A stretch of DNA of 64,000 nucleotides from Vicugna pacos (Eukaryota > Chordata > Mammalia > Artiodactyla > Camelidae), in the NCBI RefSeq assembly GCF_048564905.1, contig NC_133005.1, positions 30,125,501 through 30,189,500 of the forward strand. Reading direction: 5' to 3'. This document shows, in pieces, positions 54,310 through 63,926 of this stretch. The translations under genes and the position numbers were made by a program. The notes beneath the pieces were generated by a model, which was not told where the DNA came from, made no database searches, and was given only the letters and a program-made list of their open reading frames with translations. Numbering within the stretch: the stretch's first letter is position 1; each line of letters begins with the position of its first letter.

Positions 54310-54660
54310 AGTGTGGCAGGTTTAAAGCGTAAGCATCAGTTCTTTGACACTCTTCCCATTGAGAGGTAGGGCCTGGTTCTCTCTCCTTGAGTCTGGGTGG
54401 GCTCATGGCTGTTTCAATCGCTAGGGTAGGCCGACATGATGCGACATGGCTTCCAAAGCTCGTCATAAAAAGACCATTCCATTTCCATCTCACTCCCTGG
54501 GACGCTGTGCTGTCGTGCCAGAGGCATCATGCCAGCGTGGAAATGCACCGTCCCAGCTGAGTCTGCGCCCAGCCAGCCCTGCCAAGGCACCAGATTGGTG
54601 AATGAAGCCAGTCATGGAATTGGACTCTCCAGTCTCCTGCCATTCAAGTCACCTCCAGCC
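54310..54660 (+). mobile_element. MLT1-type LTR fragment (ERVL-MaLR), plus strand
   Basis: 'cagttctttgacactcttcc' then cattgagaggtagggcctgg, 'cttgagtctgggtgggctca', acatgatgcgacatggcttcc, and cataaaaagaccattcc. The last third is too diverged to follow. Confidence 0.65.
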
Positions 54661-54689
54661 CTTTGAGTCTTCCCAGCAGACCCAAATCC

Positions 54690-54790
54690 TCTAAGGTGGG
54701 TGCTGCCGGCCCCGCTTTACAGAAGAGGACATGATGGTTCTGAGAGGCACACAGCCAAGCCGGGAAATGGATGCCAAGCCCCGCGGTGCT
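54690..54790 (-). repeat. MIR SINE fragment, minus strand
   Basis: 'gccccgctttacagaagagg' then acatgatggttctgagaggc and cacagccaagccgggaaa. Confidence 0.65.
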
Positions 54791-54829
54791 CCTCCGCCCA
54801 CACTGATGGCTGAACAGCTCTACCTGAGT

Positions 54830-54995
54830 GCTCTGCGTGTTTCGATCGAGTTGCCTGAACTTTTCCAAATAGTTTAGGTGTTTGGCTCTAATTGCTTGAG
54901 TATTTCGGCTATTTTGCCTGGCTCTCGCGGTATTTTAGCAATTTTGATCTAAATAATCTGTTGAAATTTGCCCCTTGGCAGTGGGTGTGGTCAGA
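54830..54995. other. repeat-free block, possible conserved noncoding element
   Basis: Contains gctctaattgcttgagtatt, a tttcggctattttgc segment, 'cggtattttagcaattttga' and tctaaataatctg. Several CpGs sit in AT-rich context, which is unusual for neutral mammalian DNA. Confidence 0.25.
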
Positions 54996-55540
54996 CCATC
55001 AGGGCTGTAGCTTCTCAACCAGCTCGACAAGGGGTTATCAGCTCGACAGCAGGCTCCCAAACTTGGGGCCCCAGGGCCTGGCAGGCAGTGGGAAGGGACA
55101 CCCCCCTCTGCCAGCCACGCACACTGGAGAACATCCTTAGGAGCAACCTGAACACAGGAGGGACCCGCAGTACTTGGCCCCATGAGCCCTGGAGGGAGTA
55201 GCACCTGCCTCCCCCCTTCCAATAATCTTGGCTCCCAGACCCAAGTGATGGTCTGCTGGGTTTTATTTCCTGGTCTTTCCACAGGGAAGTTGCTCAAATC
55301 CAGGTCTTTGCAAAACCAAGTGGCCCTACAGGGTACAATCCCTGCAAAGAGAGGCCCTAGGAGAGGACTTCGGGTAGGAGACAGTAAGGCAGGGGTGTGG
55401 AAAAGTGAGAGGTAGATGGTGGGAACTCCAGCCCTTGGCTGATGCTAGGAGCCCAATTTAGACACCTCTCTCCCTTGATTCAAGCTCTCTAATAGTGTTC
55501 TCTCACACTGGGGGATAAAAGTCTAAACTCTTTCCCTTGG
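54996..55540. other. unassigned DNA
   Basis: No gene or named repeat. Confidence 0.5.
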
Positions 55541-55544
55541 TCTA

Positions 55545-55690
55545 GCAGAGATTCTCAAACTTGAACCATCTGCAGGACCTCACCCCTAGAGTTTCTGATT
55601 CGGGTGTGGTTCAAGAATGTGCTTTTCTTACAAGGCCCCAGGGGATGCTGATGCTGCCAATCCAGGGGCCATAGTTTGAGAACCACTGGC
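55545..55690 (+). mobile_element. MER5-like hAT-Charlie MITE, nearly whole
   Basis: 'gcagagattctcaaacttga' at the left, 'ctagagtttctgattcgggt', 'ggggatgctgatgctgccaa', and 'agtttgagaaccactg' at the right end. The two ends are inverted copies. Confidence 0.85.
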
Positions 55691-55794
55691 CCACAGGAGC
55701 CAGTATATTTTGTTTTCTGCTCCCCCTTTTCCCAAGATACAAAGACCCCCCCCCCATTTTGAACTATAAACCCTCCAGGTGGTTTCTTGCTTTC

Positions 55795-56165
55795 AGAGTC
55801 TTATCGCTCAAGATGTCCCTCTGCCCAGCCCACCCTCCTCCAGTCGTGGACCCCTTCTCATCCTCCAGGTCTGGTTAGTACCATCTCCTAAAACAGCTCT
55901 TCCCTCCAACCCTGCTAAGGATGCTCTCAGGGTGATGCCGTCTACCATTGTTTCCCATCTGTTTGCTGCTTAGCACCATCCGACATGCAGTGGGAATTTA
56001 TGGCTCTGTTTACTTGTTGGCTATCTCAGCAAACGTGCGTGAGAGTTTTCTTTAGACGGTAGCCTCCTTCCAAGCAGACTCTGCCTTACTCACCCCTGTA
56101 ACCCCAGCACACAGCTCAGTGCCTGTCACATAGCAGGTGCTCAGGAAATATGTGTTCAGCGGGTA
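55795..56165 (+). repeat. L2 LINE 3' end
   Basis: 'acggtagcctccttccaagc', then agactctgccttactcaccc, 'ctgtaaccccagcacacagc', 'tcagtgcctgtcacatagca', ggtgctcaggaaatatgtgtt. Confidence 0.8.
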
Positions 56166-56169
56166 CATC

Positions 56170-56335
56170 GCCTGATGTCACTCTCATGACAACCCTGTGA
56201 GAAAGGGGATATCAAACCCATTTTACAGATGATGCAACAGAGGTCCAAAGAGGTGGTGTCTCATGTCCAATGTCAAATGACCAGCTGTGGAACCCAAGTC
56301 TGTAGACTCCAAAATTCTTACCGAACACTCTCTGC
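56170..56335 (-). repeat. MIR SINE, minus strand
   Basis: 'actctcatgacaaccctgtg', acccattttacagatgatgc, caaatgaccagctgtggaac, 'ccaagtctgtagactccaaa'. Confidence 0.9.
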
Positions 56336-57460
56336 ATGTTTTGGTGAGGGAATAGGGGACAAGGGCTACGGAGGGGAAATGGTCTGGAAGTGAGGTGTGG
56401 AAGAACAAGGATGGGCAGGCAGCAGGAGGCAGACAAAGGGGGCAGGCAGGAAGGCCAGCTGGCAGAGACCCAGCCTCCGGGGTCAGGAACCACTGCCCTG
56501 GGCACGAGGCGGAGGAGGGGTGGCTGCAATTCTGCTCCAGAGGCCAAGGCACTTCCACCCCCACCCCTGTCAGACTCTTATCTTCCAGGCTCTCATTGGT
56601 CTGGGCAGTAGGTGGAGCAGGCCAGGGACACTGGGAAGGGACAAGGTTCAGGGCAAAGGCCAACACAAGGCCTGAATGGGGGGGGCAGGGCTGAGGCAGG
56701 CTGGGAACAGGGACGCAAGAGATCACCCTGGGCTCAGTCTGTTTCTCAAAGGTTCCACGGTCAAAGGTCTTTGCTCTGTGGCACGGGTTTCACTGCCGGT
56801 TATGCAATGACCACCTGAGGTTGCTCCAGAGGGCTGAGTGCAGGGGTCAGGCCCCCTTTGGGACGGCAGCTCAGCCTCGTACCCTCAGCTGGGTGCCTTC
56901 TGGGCAGCAGTCATGGAATTCTGGGTAATCTTCTGGAGATCCTGGAAGAAGAAAACATCCTACTGAGGCTCCCCTGCGGGGGAGGGGGGAGAGTATGAGC
57001 TCACCTGCTGGCCCCCCAGCAGGGCAGGGATGGCAGAAATGGAGTCCCAGGGTGTGAGCTTCAGGGAAAGGAGGCCTCTCTCAGGGAGCTGGTCAGAGAC
57101 AGAGATGATGGACCGGTGCACAGATAACCCCCAGGGCCCCCAGGAGGCTAGATGCTCCTAGAAGCAATGCATCTCTCAGGGGCAGCCTGGATACCCCTCT
57201 CTCCCTCTAGAGACCAATTCAGAAGCCTGGTCTGCTGACAAGGGCCCAGGGGCTCCGGCCTAAAGGCGGAGCGGAGATGTGAAGAGACGTTGCTCAGCCT
57301 CTGCACGCGTGCATGCTCACACGGGTATAGGTGCATGTTCCCAAAACAGGAGGAGGAGGAAGTGGAAGGTCGAGGGGAGACCAAAATTGCCTCCCCACTG
57401 TTAAGGTCTAAGTCGACACCAGTGGTGGCCAGTGAGGCACAAAGGCCAAACCAAATCGAT
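56336..57460. other. unassigned GC-richer DNA
   Basis: No repeat named. A 167-codon minus frame (56223-56726) and its overlaps lack motifs and begin or end in a MIR. G-run at 56676-56685. Confidence 0.5.
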
Positions 57461-57464
57461 CACG

Positions 57465-57830
57465 AACGAACCCACTGGATATTTATTGAATCTTACCACA
57501 TGCCAAGCATTTCCTTAGGCACCTGGGACACAGTGGGAAATGGCACAAACATGAGGCTCTGCTTTCATGAGCTTATGGTGCAGTGGGAAATACAGGTGAT
57601 GATTGTCTGTACCAATGAGTGTGATAAGGAAGACAAAGGGGGATGAATTCCAGAGGATTCCTCCAGTTTGGGCATCAGGGTAGCCTCCTTGAGAAAGTGT
57701 GACTTAAGAGGACAGCTAAGGATGAGTAGAAACCAACTAGGAATGTGGCAGGGATACAGGGCTGAAGATTTTCTGATGGAGAGCAGAGAGCAAGGGAGAA
57801 CAGGAGATGGCCTGAGATGAAGCCAAGACA
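57465..57830 (-). repeat. L2 LINE 3' region, long copy, minus strand
   Basis: 'ggatatttattgaatcttac' then cacatgccaagcatttcctt, ggcacctgggacacagtggg, 'ctctgctttcatgagcttat', and ggtagcctccttgagaaagtgtg. Reversed L2 in full order. Confidence 0.85.
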
Positions 57831-57884
57831 AATTAGAAAGAGTCTCAGAGAAATAAAAGCCATCATTATTACGCTAAAGCACAC

Positions 57885-58070
57885 ACTCAGACTAGCTTAG
57901 CAAAATGTCGCCTTAATTATGTCTACCTTAATGGACAGATAAAAACAGTTTGTAATGAGTTCTGTAATTGGTTATGTGAAAAGAGATGCTTCTTCAGTTC
58001 TAAAGCATGTTGTCCTGTCGACAATTTATGAGAGAGAGGAGATGGTTTTTCAAGCATGAAAACACGAGGT
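57885..58070. other. repeat-free AT-rich block, possible conserved noncoding element
   Basis: Contains cgccttaattatgtctacct, taatggacagataaaaacag, 'gttctgtaattggttatgtg' (CCAAT-type on the minus strand) and ctgtcgacaatttatgagag. No repeat family fits. Confidence 0.3.
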
Positions 58071-58199
58071 CCTAAAGAACTGTCACGTTGTAGTGCCTTG
58101 TATCCATCTTTCCCCGGGGGTTCTGCCAAGGGGGACTTTACCGTACTCATCCTGGATTGGAGACCAAAAAAAATTATACAAGGCTTTCACTCTGGATGT

Positions 58200-58322
58200 G
58201 AGTCACCCTACTGCATAGCACAGGAACAGACAAACCTGGGTTCAGATCCCACTCCTGTCCCTCACAAGGTCTGTGCCCTTGGGCAATTTCTTTACCCTCT
58301 CTAAGACTCAATCTTAGTGAGC
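58200..58322 (+). repeat. MIR SINE, first part, split by a SINE
   Basis: 'gacaaacctgggttcagatc' then ccactcctgtccctcacaag and 'cccttgggcaatttctttac' then cctctctaagactcaatct. Continues at 58498. Confidence 0.85.
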
Positions 58323-58332
58323 GGGGTGGTGA

Positions 58333-58487
58333 GCCAGGAGGATATAGCTCAAGTGGTAGAGCGCATGCTCAGCATGCACGAGACCCTGGGTTCAGTCCCC
58401 AGTAACTCCATTAAATAAATAATTAAATAAATGAACCTGATTACCTCTTCTACCCACCCATCCCTCCAAAAAATAAAAACTAAAATG
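58333..58487 (+). mobile_element. camelid tRNA-derived SINE (Vic-1 type), plus strand, nested in MIR with target duplication
   Basis: 'ggaggatatagctcaagtgg' (A-box region), tagagcgcatgctcagcatg, 'ccctgggttcagtccccagt' (B-box region), then ttaaataaataattaaataa and cctgattacctcttctaccc, ending A-rich. Flanks ggggtggtga (58323-58332) and ggggtgatga (58488-58497) agree at nine of ten bases and mark the duplicated target. Confidence 0.95.
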
Positions 58488-58497
58488 GGGGTGATGA

Positions 58498-58605
58498 TGG
58501 TAGTCACTTCATGGAGCTATTATGAAAATCCAGAAAGCTCATACATGCAAAGTACACAGCACGGTGCTTGGCCCATAGAAAACATTGAGTACAAGCTGAA
58601 TGCCA
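58498..58605 (+). repeat. MIR SINE, second part
   Basis: 'gctattatgaaaatccagaa' then acagcacggtgcttggcccatag and acattgagtac, the 3' part of the MIR begun at 58200. Confidence 0.85.
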
Positions 58606-58639
58606 CGGGGGCCCGCTATTAACTGGCATAGCCAATTAC

Positions 58640-59125
58640 TATGAGCTTAGTGGCCTCGACACCACATATCTATTATCTTGTAGTTGTGGGGGTTAGAAGT
58701 CTGACAACGGGCTGTAATCAAAGTGTCTGCAGGGCTGGTTTTTTTGTTTGTTTGTTTGTTTTTTGATGGGCTCAAAAAAACACAGCCCTGCAGGGGAGAA
58801 TCTATTTCCTGATGTTTCCAGCTTCTAGAAGCCACTCACATTCTTTGAATCATGGCCGTTACTTCCATCTTCAAACCCAGCAGCGTAACCTCTCTCTGAC
58901 CATTCTTCCGTGGTCACGTCTACCTCTGACCATAGCCCAGTGTTGAGGACTTGTGATGACACTGGGCCCACCTGGATAATCCAGGATAATCTCCCCATCT
59001 CAAGGTCATTAACCTTAATCACATCTGCAAAGTCCCTTCTGTCTTGTAAGGTGACATACTCACAGGTTCCAAGGATTAGGACATGGACATCTTTAAAGGG
59101 TCATTTTTCTGACTACCAGGCATGT
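58640..59125 (-). mobile_element. MLT1/MST-type LTR (ERVL-MaLR), minus strand, near full length
   Basis: Plus strand: 'gtgggggttagaagtctgac' then aatcaaagtgtctgcagggc, 'ggggagaatctatttcctga', ccagcttctagaagccactc, 'accttaatcacatctgcaaa' and ttaggacatggacatcttta. Reversed, this is the MLT1/MST body with its end near 58640. A short tttg repeat lies at 58741-58762. Confidence 0.75.
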
Positions 59126-59140
59126 ATATATTACCTGCGA

Positions 59141-59560
59141 TTCTTTTTTTTTTTTTTTGGTAAAAAATGAATGAAAGTTTATTCTCCGTAACTCTCTACA
59201 TTGACAATTCTACTCTGTTCTCCTCCTATGTCCTCTCCCATTTTCTTGTGTGTTTTTTGCAAATGACTTTCCCCGATATCGAGTATAAATCAATTGAACA
59301 GCAATTTGAAAGCCTTGGGAGCCCTAGTCCCTCTTCCTTTTGGAGGCTCCCCCATGTCACATATTGAAAGCACTTTAAAATACATGCATATCCTACACTG
59401 AGTATAATTTTTATACAACTATGAAATCATAGGAGTTGAGTTGGATGGAACTAGTTTCCATAATGACATGTTTTATACACAAGTAATTCAATACTCACTC
59501 TTAGACTTTGCAGTTTTCTTTCCTTATTCAGCTCTGAGCTATTTTCATAGATCCTTTGAA
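59141..59560 (-). pseudogene. candidate processed-mRNA retrocopy (3' UTR piece), minus strand
   Basis: A run of 15 t's (59144-59158) is followed, 19 bases further, by tttatt (59178-59183). On the minus strand this is AATAAA, 19 nt, then poly(A): the exact layout of a reverse-transcribed, polyadenylated mRNA end. The 400 bp beyond are not a repeat family I know and have no long open frame, as expected of a 3' UTR. Parent gene not recognised, and the 5' boundary is uncertain. It could instead be an unrecognised non-LTR element tail. Confidence 0.4.
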
Positions 59561-59649
59561 AGCCCATAAACACTGTACCTTAAGGACTCAGTGAACCAAA
59601 GGGCCTGAAATGAATGGATAGTCCTCTGAGGCAGGGTGGGGAGGGGATG

Positions 59650-59735
59650 AAGACAATGAAGGAGAAACTGGGAGGAAGGAAGGAGAAAGAAAGAAAAGGA
59701 AGATGGGAGGGAGGGAGGAAGGAAGGAAGGAAACT
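59650..59735. repeat. GGAA/GGGA-rich tract
   Basis: ggaggaaggaaggagaaaga and ggaggaaggaaggaaggaaa, with a gggagggaggg core. Confidence 0.9.
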
Positions 59736-59818
59736 TGACTCCTTCTTGTATGAAAACACAATGACCCACTTTCTCTTCCGGTGGCAGGACCATGGACCAC
59801 CCATAAGTACAAGAACAT

Positions 59819-59957
59819 CCTGGGGAGGGCATAGCTCACGTGGTAGAGTGCGTGCTTGGCATGCACAGAGTCCTGGGTTCAATCTCCAGTACCTCCTCTA
59901 AAAATAAGTAATAAACCTAGTTACCTCCCCCCACCTCCAAAACAAAAAAAACATCTT
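59819..59957 (+). mobile_element. camelid tRNA-derived SINE (Vic-1 type), plus strand, well preserved
   Basis: 'ggggagggcatagctcacgt' (A-box region), ggtagagtgcgtgcttggca, 'tcctgggttcaatctccagt' (B-box region), then tctaaaaataagtaataaac, ctagttacctccccccacct and an A-rich end. Confidence 0.95.
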
Positions 59958-59979
59958 ATTCCTTTCAAGTAATTCCATT

Positions 59980-60425
59980 CAGAGTCTTTTGTCTACTATT
60001 ACTCGGCCATAAAAAAACAGAATGAAACATTGCCGTTTGCAACAACATGGATGGACCTGAAGGATACCATGCTTAGTGAAATAAGTCAGCTAGAGAAAGA
60101 CAGATGCTGTATGTTTTCACTTATATGTAGAATCTAAACATTAAAACAAACAAATAAATATAACAGAAAAGAAATAGACACAGATACAGGTAACAAACTA
60201 TTGGTTACCAGTGGGGACAAGACAGGGGAAGCAGACTGAGAGGTATAGACCACTATGTATAAAATAAACGAGATACAAGGATGCAATGTTTCACGTGGGG
60301 CCAATATTTCATAATTACTTTCTATGGAGTATCATCTATAGATATATGGAATCACAATGTTGTGTACCTGAAACTAATTTAATATTGTAAGTCAATTCCA
60401 CTTCAATAAATAAAATATATATATT
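59980..60425 (+). mobile_element. L1 LINE 3' end, plus strand, fairly young
   Basis: 'ctattactcggccataaaaa', then acaacatggatggacctgaa, 'gtatgttttcacttatatgt', a 3' UTR with 'ggttaccagtggggacaaga' and 'gtgtacctgaaactaattta', and an aataaataaaatatatat end. 5'-truncated at about 450 bp. Low divergence from the artiodactyl-type L1 end at 14846. Confidence 0.85.
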
Positions 60426-60494
60426 TATATATGTATAAATATATAAAGAGTCATTCGTTTATTCATTTATTTAAAAAAAATTTCCTTTGCACCT

Positions 60495-60605
60495 GTTAAG
60501 GCCCATCCCCATGCCAGGCCCTGGGAACAGCAAGCTGATAACCTGTCTCCACCTCAAAGATCTTCTAGTCCAGCCGGGAATAGTCATGACCATGAGTTGG
60601 CATGT
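60495..60605 (-). repeat. L2 fragment, minus strand
   Basis: 'catgccaggccctgggaaca' then gcaagctgataacctgtctc and gatcttctagtccagccggg. Confidence 0.55.
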
Positions 60606-60722
60606 GTCACCTTTGTCACAAAGAGCAGGGCCAGACCCATTGTCCAGGAGCCTATCATCCCAAAGAATAACTGGAGGTGTAGCAGCTCTTTAAGAGTCTC
60701 CAGAAACATTCAGTTCCTTAGC
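60606..60722. other. unassigned DNA
   Basis: No feature recognised. Confidence 0.5.
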
Positions 60723-60724
60723 TG

Positions 60725-61320
60725 GCTCCTTTCCCACTTTTTGGTATAATTTACATCAGTGAAGCGCCCAGATTTTAAGTAGATTAGTCTTTCGATTTTA
60801 ACAGAAACCCACAGAATTTTCCCAACACCCCAAAAAGTTCCCCTATGCACTTTCCCCATAAACACACCTTCTCCCAGAAGCTACCACTGCCCTGATGTCT
60901 TTCCCGTAAGTCATTTCAACTGTTCTAGAACTCCACGTCGGTAGAATCATGCAAATGAACGCTTTTATGTCTGGCTTCCTTCCCTCAGCATGATTTTTTT
61001 GAGATTCACTGACATTGCTGTGTGTATCGCTAATCTATTTATTTTTATTGCTGAGTTGTATTCCATTGTATAAATAGACCATAGCTTTTCTTTTTCTTTT
61101 CTCCTGTTGATGAATATTTTGGGCTATTTCCAGAACTAGGCTATTGTGATCAAAGCTGCTGTGAACATTTTTCTAAAAGGTTTTACATATTTTTTAAATT
61201 TCTCCCAAGTAAATACAAAAAAAAAATGAAATTACTAGGTCACTTAGTAGATGCACATTTAAGTCTTTATTGTCAACTTCAAAGACCTCAAAAAACCCTC
61301 TGAGAATGGAACTGCCAGGT
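60725..61320 (-). repeat. L1M-type LINE 3' region, minus strand
   Basis: Plus strand: 'ttttggtataatttacatca', 'cccaacaccccaaaaagttc', 'caactgttctagaactccac', 'tttatgtctggcttccttcc', 'gctgagttgtattccattgt', 'gctattgtgatcaaagctgc', and the decayed end 'aaattactaggtcacttagt': a long, legible reversed L1M. Confidence 0.85.
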
Positions 61321-62335
61321 TCTCTGCGGTCCCCGCAGCTGTAGGAACCTCTGCAGAACCTCCCACAGTCTTTAACACTGAATATAAAAGGACTAATACC
61401 AGTCCCTGGGGTCTGGCCTCATTCAGAGGCCTGAGCTGGGATGGCAGTCTGTCCCCAGCCCCAGACTAACCCAGAGCCCCAAAGAAGCCAACAGTCTTGT
61501 GGCCAAAATGATGACAAACTGGCCAGCACCCAGTGATGCAACAGCCAGTCTGAAGCATCCAGTCTGAAGCTAGTCACAGAAGAACAAGAGTCACCCAGGA
61601 AGAGTGACCAGTCACCAGCATTCGCCCAGGAACGAGGGGGTCCCTGAAAGCGGGACTTTCAGTTTTAAAGACAGGACAGTTCCAGGCAAGCCAGAATGGA
61701 TCAGTCACCCTGCACCAACATATGCATGTGAGACGTGATTCTCAGTCTGACCTTCCTGCTCACCAGCCAAGCCCCAGGATGCCTGAGGAGGTGCAGGGCA
61801 GATACAAAACTTCCAGCCGCTGCAGGACCCATTGGCCACTGCCTTTTCTGAATCAGATGAAAACTAAAATTCTCAAACCACTCCCACTGAGGCAGCTGGA
61901 GAAAGTGGGGGAAGCCTTTTGGCTGTGCCTGGGGTCAAACTCCTCTTTGGAGCTGTCTCCAATACCACTGATCAGCATGCTTCCCTGAGCTCCCAGGGGG
62001 CCGGGGCCGGATGTGGAGTCTGCCTGGCTCACTGCCCTTCCCAGGGGACCTGCCCACTCCCTGTCCTTCAGCTGGGTTGTCAGCCACAGGTTGTGCCCCC
62101 AGAGGGCGTGTGGTGAGGAGGGTTTCCTTGGCCGAGGCTGAGGAAGGGGTTTTCTGTCTCAAGTTCTGCTCACAATCAGGCATTACTGGCCTTGTGATCA
62201 TCCATCTTTCAGTCCCCTTTCAATACATACCAGTGTCTTCAACATTAAGTCATTTAGTGAGGGAAGGGGGCAGGAACACACACACTTTCATGCTTCCCTA
62301 AGTATCTGGAGACTAGTGAGGCAGATAACCAGGTA
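61321..62335. other. unassigned DNA
   Basis: No gene or named repeat, apart from the candidate CTCF-like site listed separately. Confidence 0.5.
62096..62108 (+). promoter_or_regulatory. CTCF-like core motif
   Basis: cccccagagggcg fits the CTCF core CCASYAGRKGGCR at twelve of thirteen positions. A single motif match in 64 kb is weak evidence; occupancy is not known. Confidence 0.2.
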
Positions 62336-62339
62336 AAGA

Positions 62340-62650
62340 GGACAAGCAGGGTTTCATTCATCCATTCAAATATTCACTGTGCACCTAGGATGCATCAAGC
62401 ACTGAGAAAGGTCCTGGAAATACAACAACGAACAAAGCCCCTGTCCTTGTGATGCTTATAATCTAGTCAGGGAAACAAATGATAAAGGAGCCATTACAAA
62501 AAAAAAAAAAGAAAAAAAGAGTGATGAGTTATAGGAGAAGAAGATCTGGAAGCTATAAGAACATATATCCAGGATCTATCCCACTCTAGGCAATCATGGA
62601 GGACTTCCTTGAGGAAGTGACCTTTACATCAAGACCCAGAAATGAGGAAG
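62340..62650 (-). repeat. L2 LINE 3' region, minus strand
   Basis: 'gtttcattcatccattcaaa', 'cactgtgcacctaggatgca', 'aaggtcctggaaatacaaca', cccctgtccttgtgatgctt, then 'acttccttgaggaagtgacc'. An A-rich insert stands at 62498-62518. Confidence 0.85.
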
Positions 62651-62942
62651 AGTTAACTTACACTTAAACCCTGTGTCTTGGACCCTCAAGGATGGGGACT
62701 CAGTGAGCAGACACAGCAAGGTCTCTGGAGTGGTCCCACACCACAGTGCTGCGTTTGACTTACTTCTTCCAGCACATTCAGCTCTCAGAGAAAGGACTAG
62801 GCTGTCCCCAGTCAGGACTGACCTAGGAAGGGGCCCAAGCAGGACTGATCTAGGATCTAGAGGTAGGAATCCCTGTGGGAGGAACCCAGGGGCCCCAGGC
62901 GTGGGTGAAGTAGCCCTAGGCAGTAGCCTCAGGGAAGAACAG
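62651..62942. other. unassigned DNA
   Basis: 62815-62870 holds three near-repeats of caggactgatctaggat-like words (cagtcaggactgacctagga, 'gcaggactgatctaggatct'), a small local duplication. Confidence 0.5.
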
Positions 62943-62944
62943 AG

Positions 62945-63170
62945 ATCTTAGATTCAGATTTGGGCTCTAGAATCCTACCAACCTGAATTTGAATATCAGG
63001 ACCACCACACATTATTCTTACATCACATCTCTGAGTCTCAGTTTCCTTATCTGTAAAATGGGGATAAATAGCACCTATCTCCTAGACTTGTGTGAGAACT
63101 GTAAAAGGCAATATATGAGGACAGCTTAGCGTGGCGTCTGGCATACATAGTAAGTACTAGATAAAAAGTG
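62945..63170 (+). repeat. MIR SINE, full core
   Basis: 'gggctctagaatcctaccaa', 'ctcagtttccttatctgtaa', 'aaatagcacctatctcctag', ggcgtctggcatacatagta. Confidence 0.95.
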
Positions 63171-63285
63171 GAAAAAAAATAAAATAAAAAGATACAAAGT
63201 GCTGTGGGAGCCCAGTACCTTCTATCATTTATCTCAGAGTAACAATTATTTAAAAGAAACTCAAAAACTGGCAAAATGCCACATT
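63171..63285. other. unassigned A-rich DNA
   Basis: A-rich at 63171-63190; otherwise nothing. Confidence 0.5.
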
Positions 63286-63289
63286 ATGT

Positions 63290-63640
63290 CTCAAGGAAGA
63301 AATATTGGAGCTGAGCCGTGAAGGGTGGGTATCTGACTTACAAAGATCAAGGAGAGGTTTCCAGGCAGAGAAGCAGTATTAAGAAAGGCAGGAAGACCAG
63401 AACGGGTGGGGCGCTTGTAGGAGGGGCCCCGGAGCGCTGGAGGGGAGAGGAGATGGCAGAACAGCAGACTCAGGGGCCAGGCAGGGTGGCGCAGGAGGAG
63501 CCGCTAAGACGTTTTGACTTCATCCTGCAGGCAAGGGCCAGGCTAGTGGAGAGTCTGGAGCTGGTCAGTGATGTGTTGCGAGTCATGTAGACAGAAGGGA
63601 GGTTGCCTGGGAAAGAAAACACGAGGCAAGGGACCGAGAA
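63290..63640 (-). repeat. L2 LINE internal/3' fragment, minus strand
   Basis: 'aaatattggagctgagccgt' then gaagggtgggtatctgactt, 'gaggtttccaggcagagaag', 'ttttgacttcatcctgcagg'. Matches the reversed L2 segment upstream of its 3' end. Confidence 0.65.
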
Positions 63641-63714
63641 GGAGGCTGATAAAAGTGTCTAGAGAATAGCTGGCAAATTTTCTATAAAAGGTCACCCCAA
63701 ACACCCCCATCACC

Positions 63715-63790
63715 AGCACACCCAGTTCTATCTCTTGGCCCCATGCCTTGGCACACACTAGGCCCTCTGCCTGGAATTCCAACGAAATAA
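63715..63790 (+). repeat. L2 LINE fragment, plus strand
   Basis: 'catgccttggcacacactag' then gccctctgcctggaattcc. Confidence 0.6.
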
Positions 63791-63794
63791 CCCT

Positions 63795-63925
63795 CCAAAA
63801 TTAACCAGGTTATTCACTCATTTATCTTGATATATGATATCTTGATTATCTATGATAATACTTATCAAGCATTTACTCTGTGTCAACCCCATATTCCCCA
63901 CTCTCATGAAATTGATGGTCCAGTG
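63795..63925 (-). repeat. L2 LINE 3' tail, minus strand
   Basis: 'caagcatttactctgtgtca' then accccatattccccactctc and gaaattgatggtcc. Confidence 0.55.
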
Positions 63926-63926
63926 C

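Noticed and set aside
56223-56726. 167-codon Pro/Leu-rich minus-strand frame with overlapping frames on both strands
   Set aside because: GC-rich composition, overlap with a MIR, no motif.
58336-58410. tRNA-like sequence with A and B boxes
   Set aside because: It is the head of a SINE; the same head occurs seven times with SINE tails, and the fold is not that of an intact tRNA gene.
59819-59895. second tRNA-like sequence
   Set aside because: Also a SINE head with its usual tail and A-rich end.
10240-63925. apparent plus-strand bias of L2 copies
   Set aside because: At first only plus copies were recognised; the fragments reading gtgccaggcactgttctagg on this strand are L2 in reverse, and with them the two orientations are about equal.
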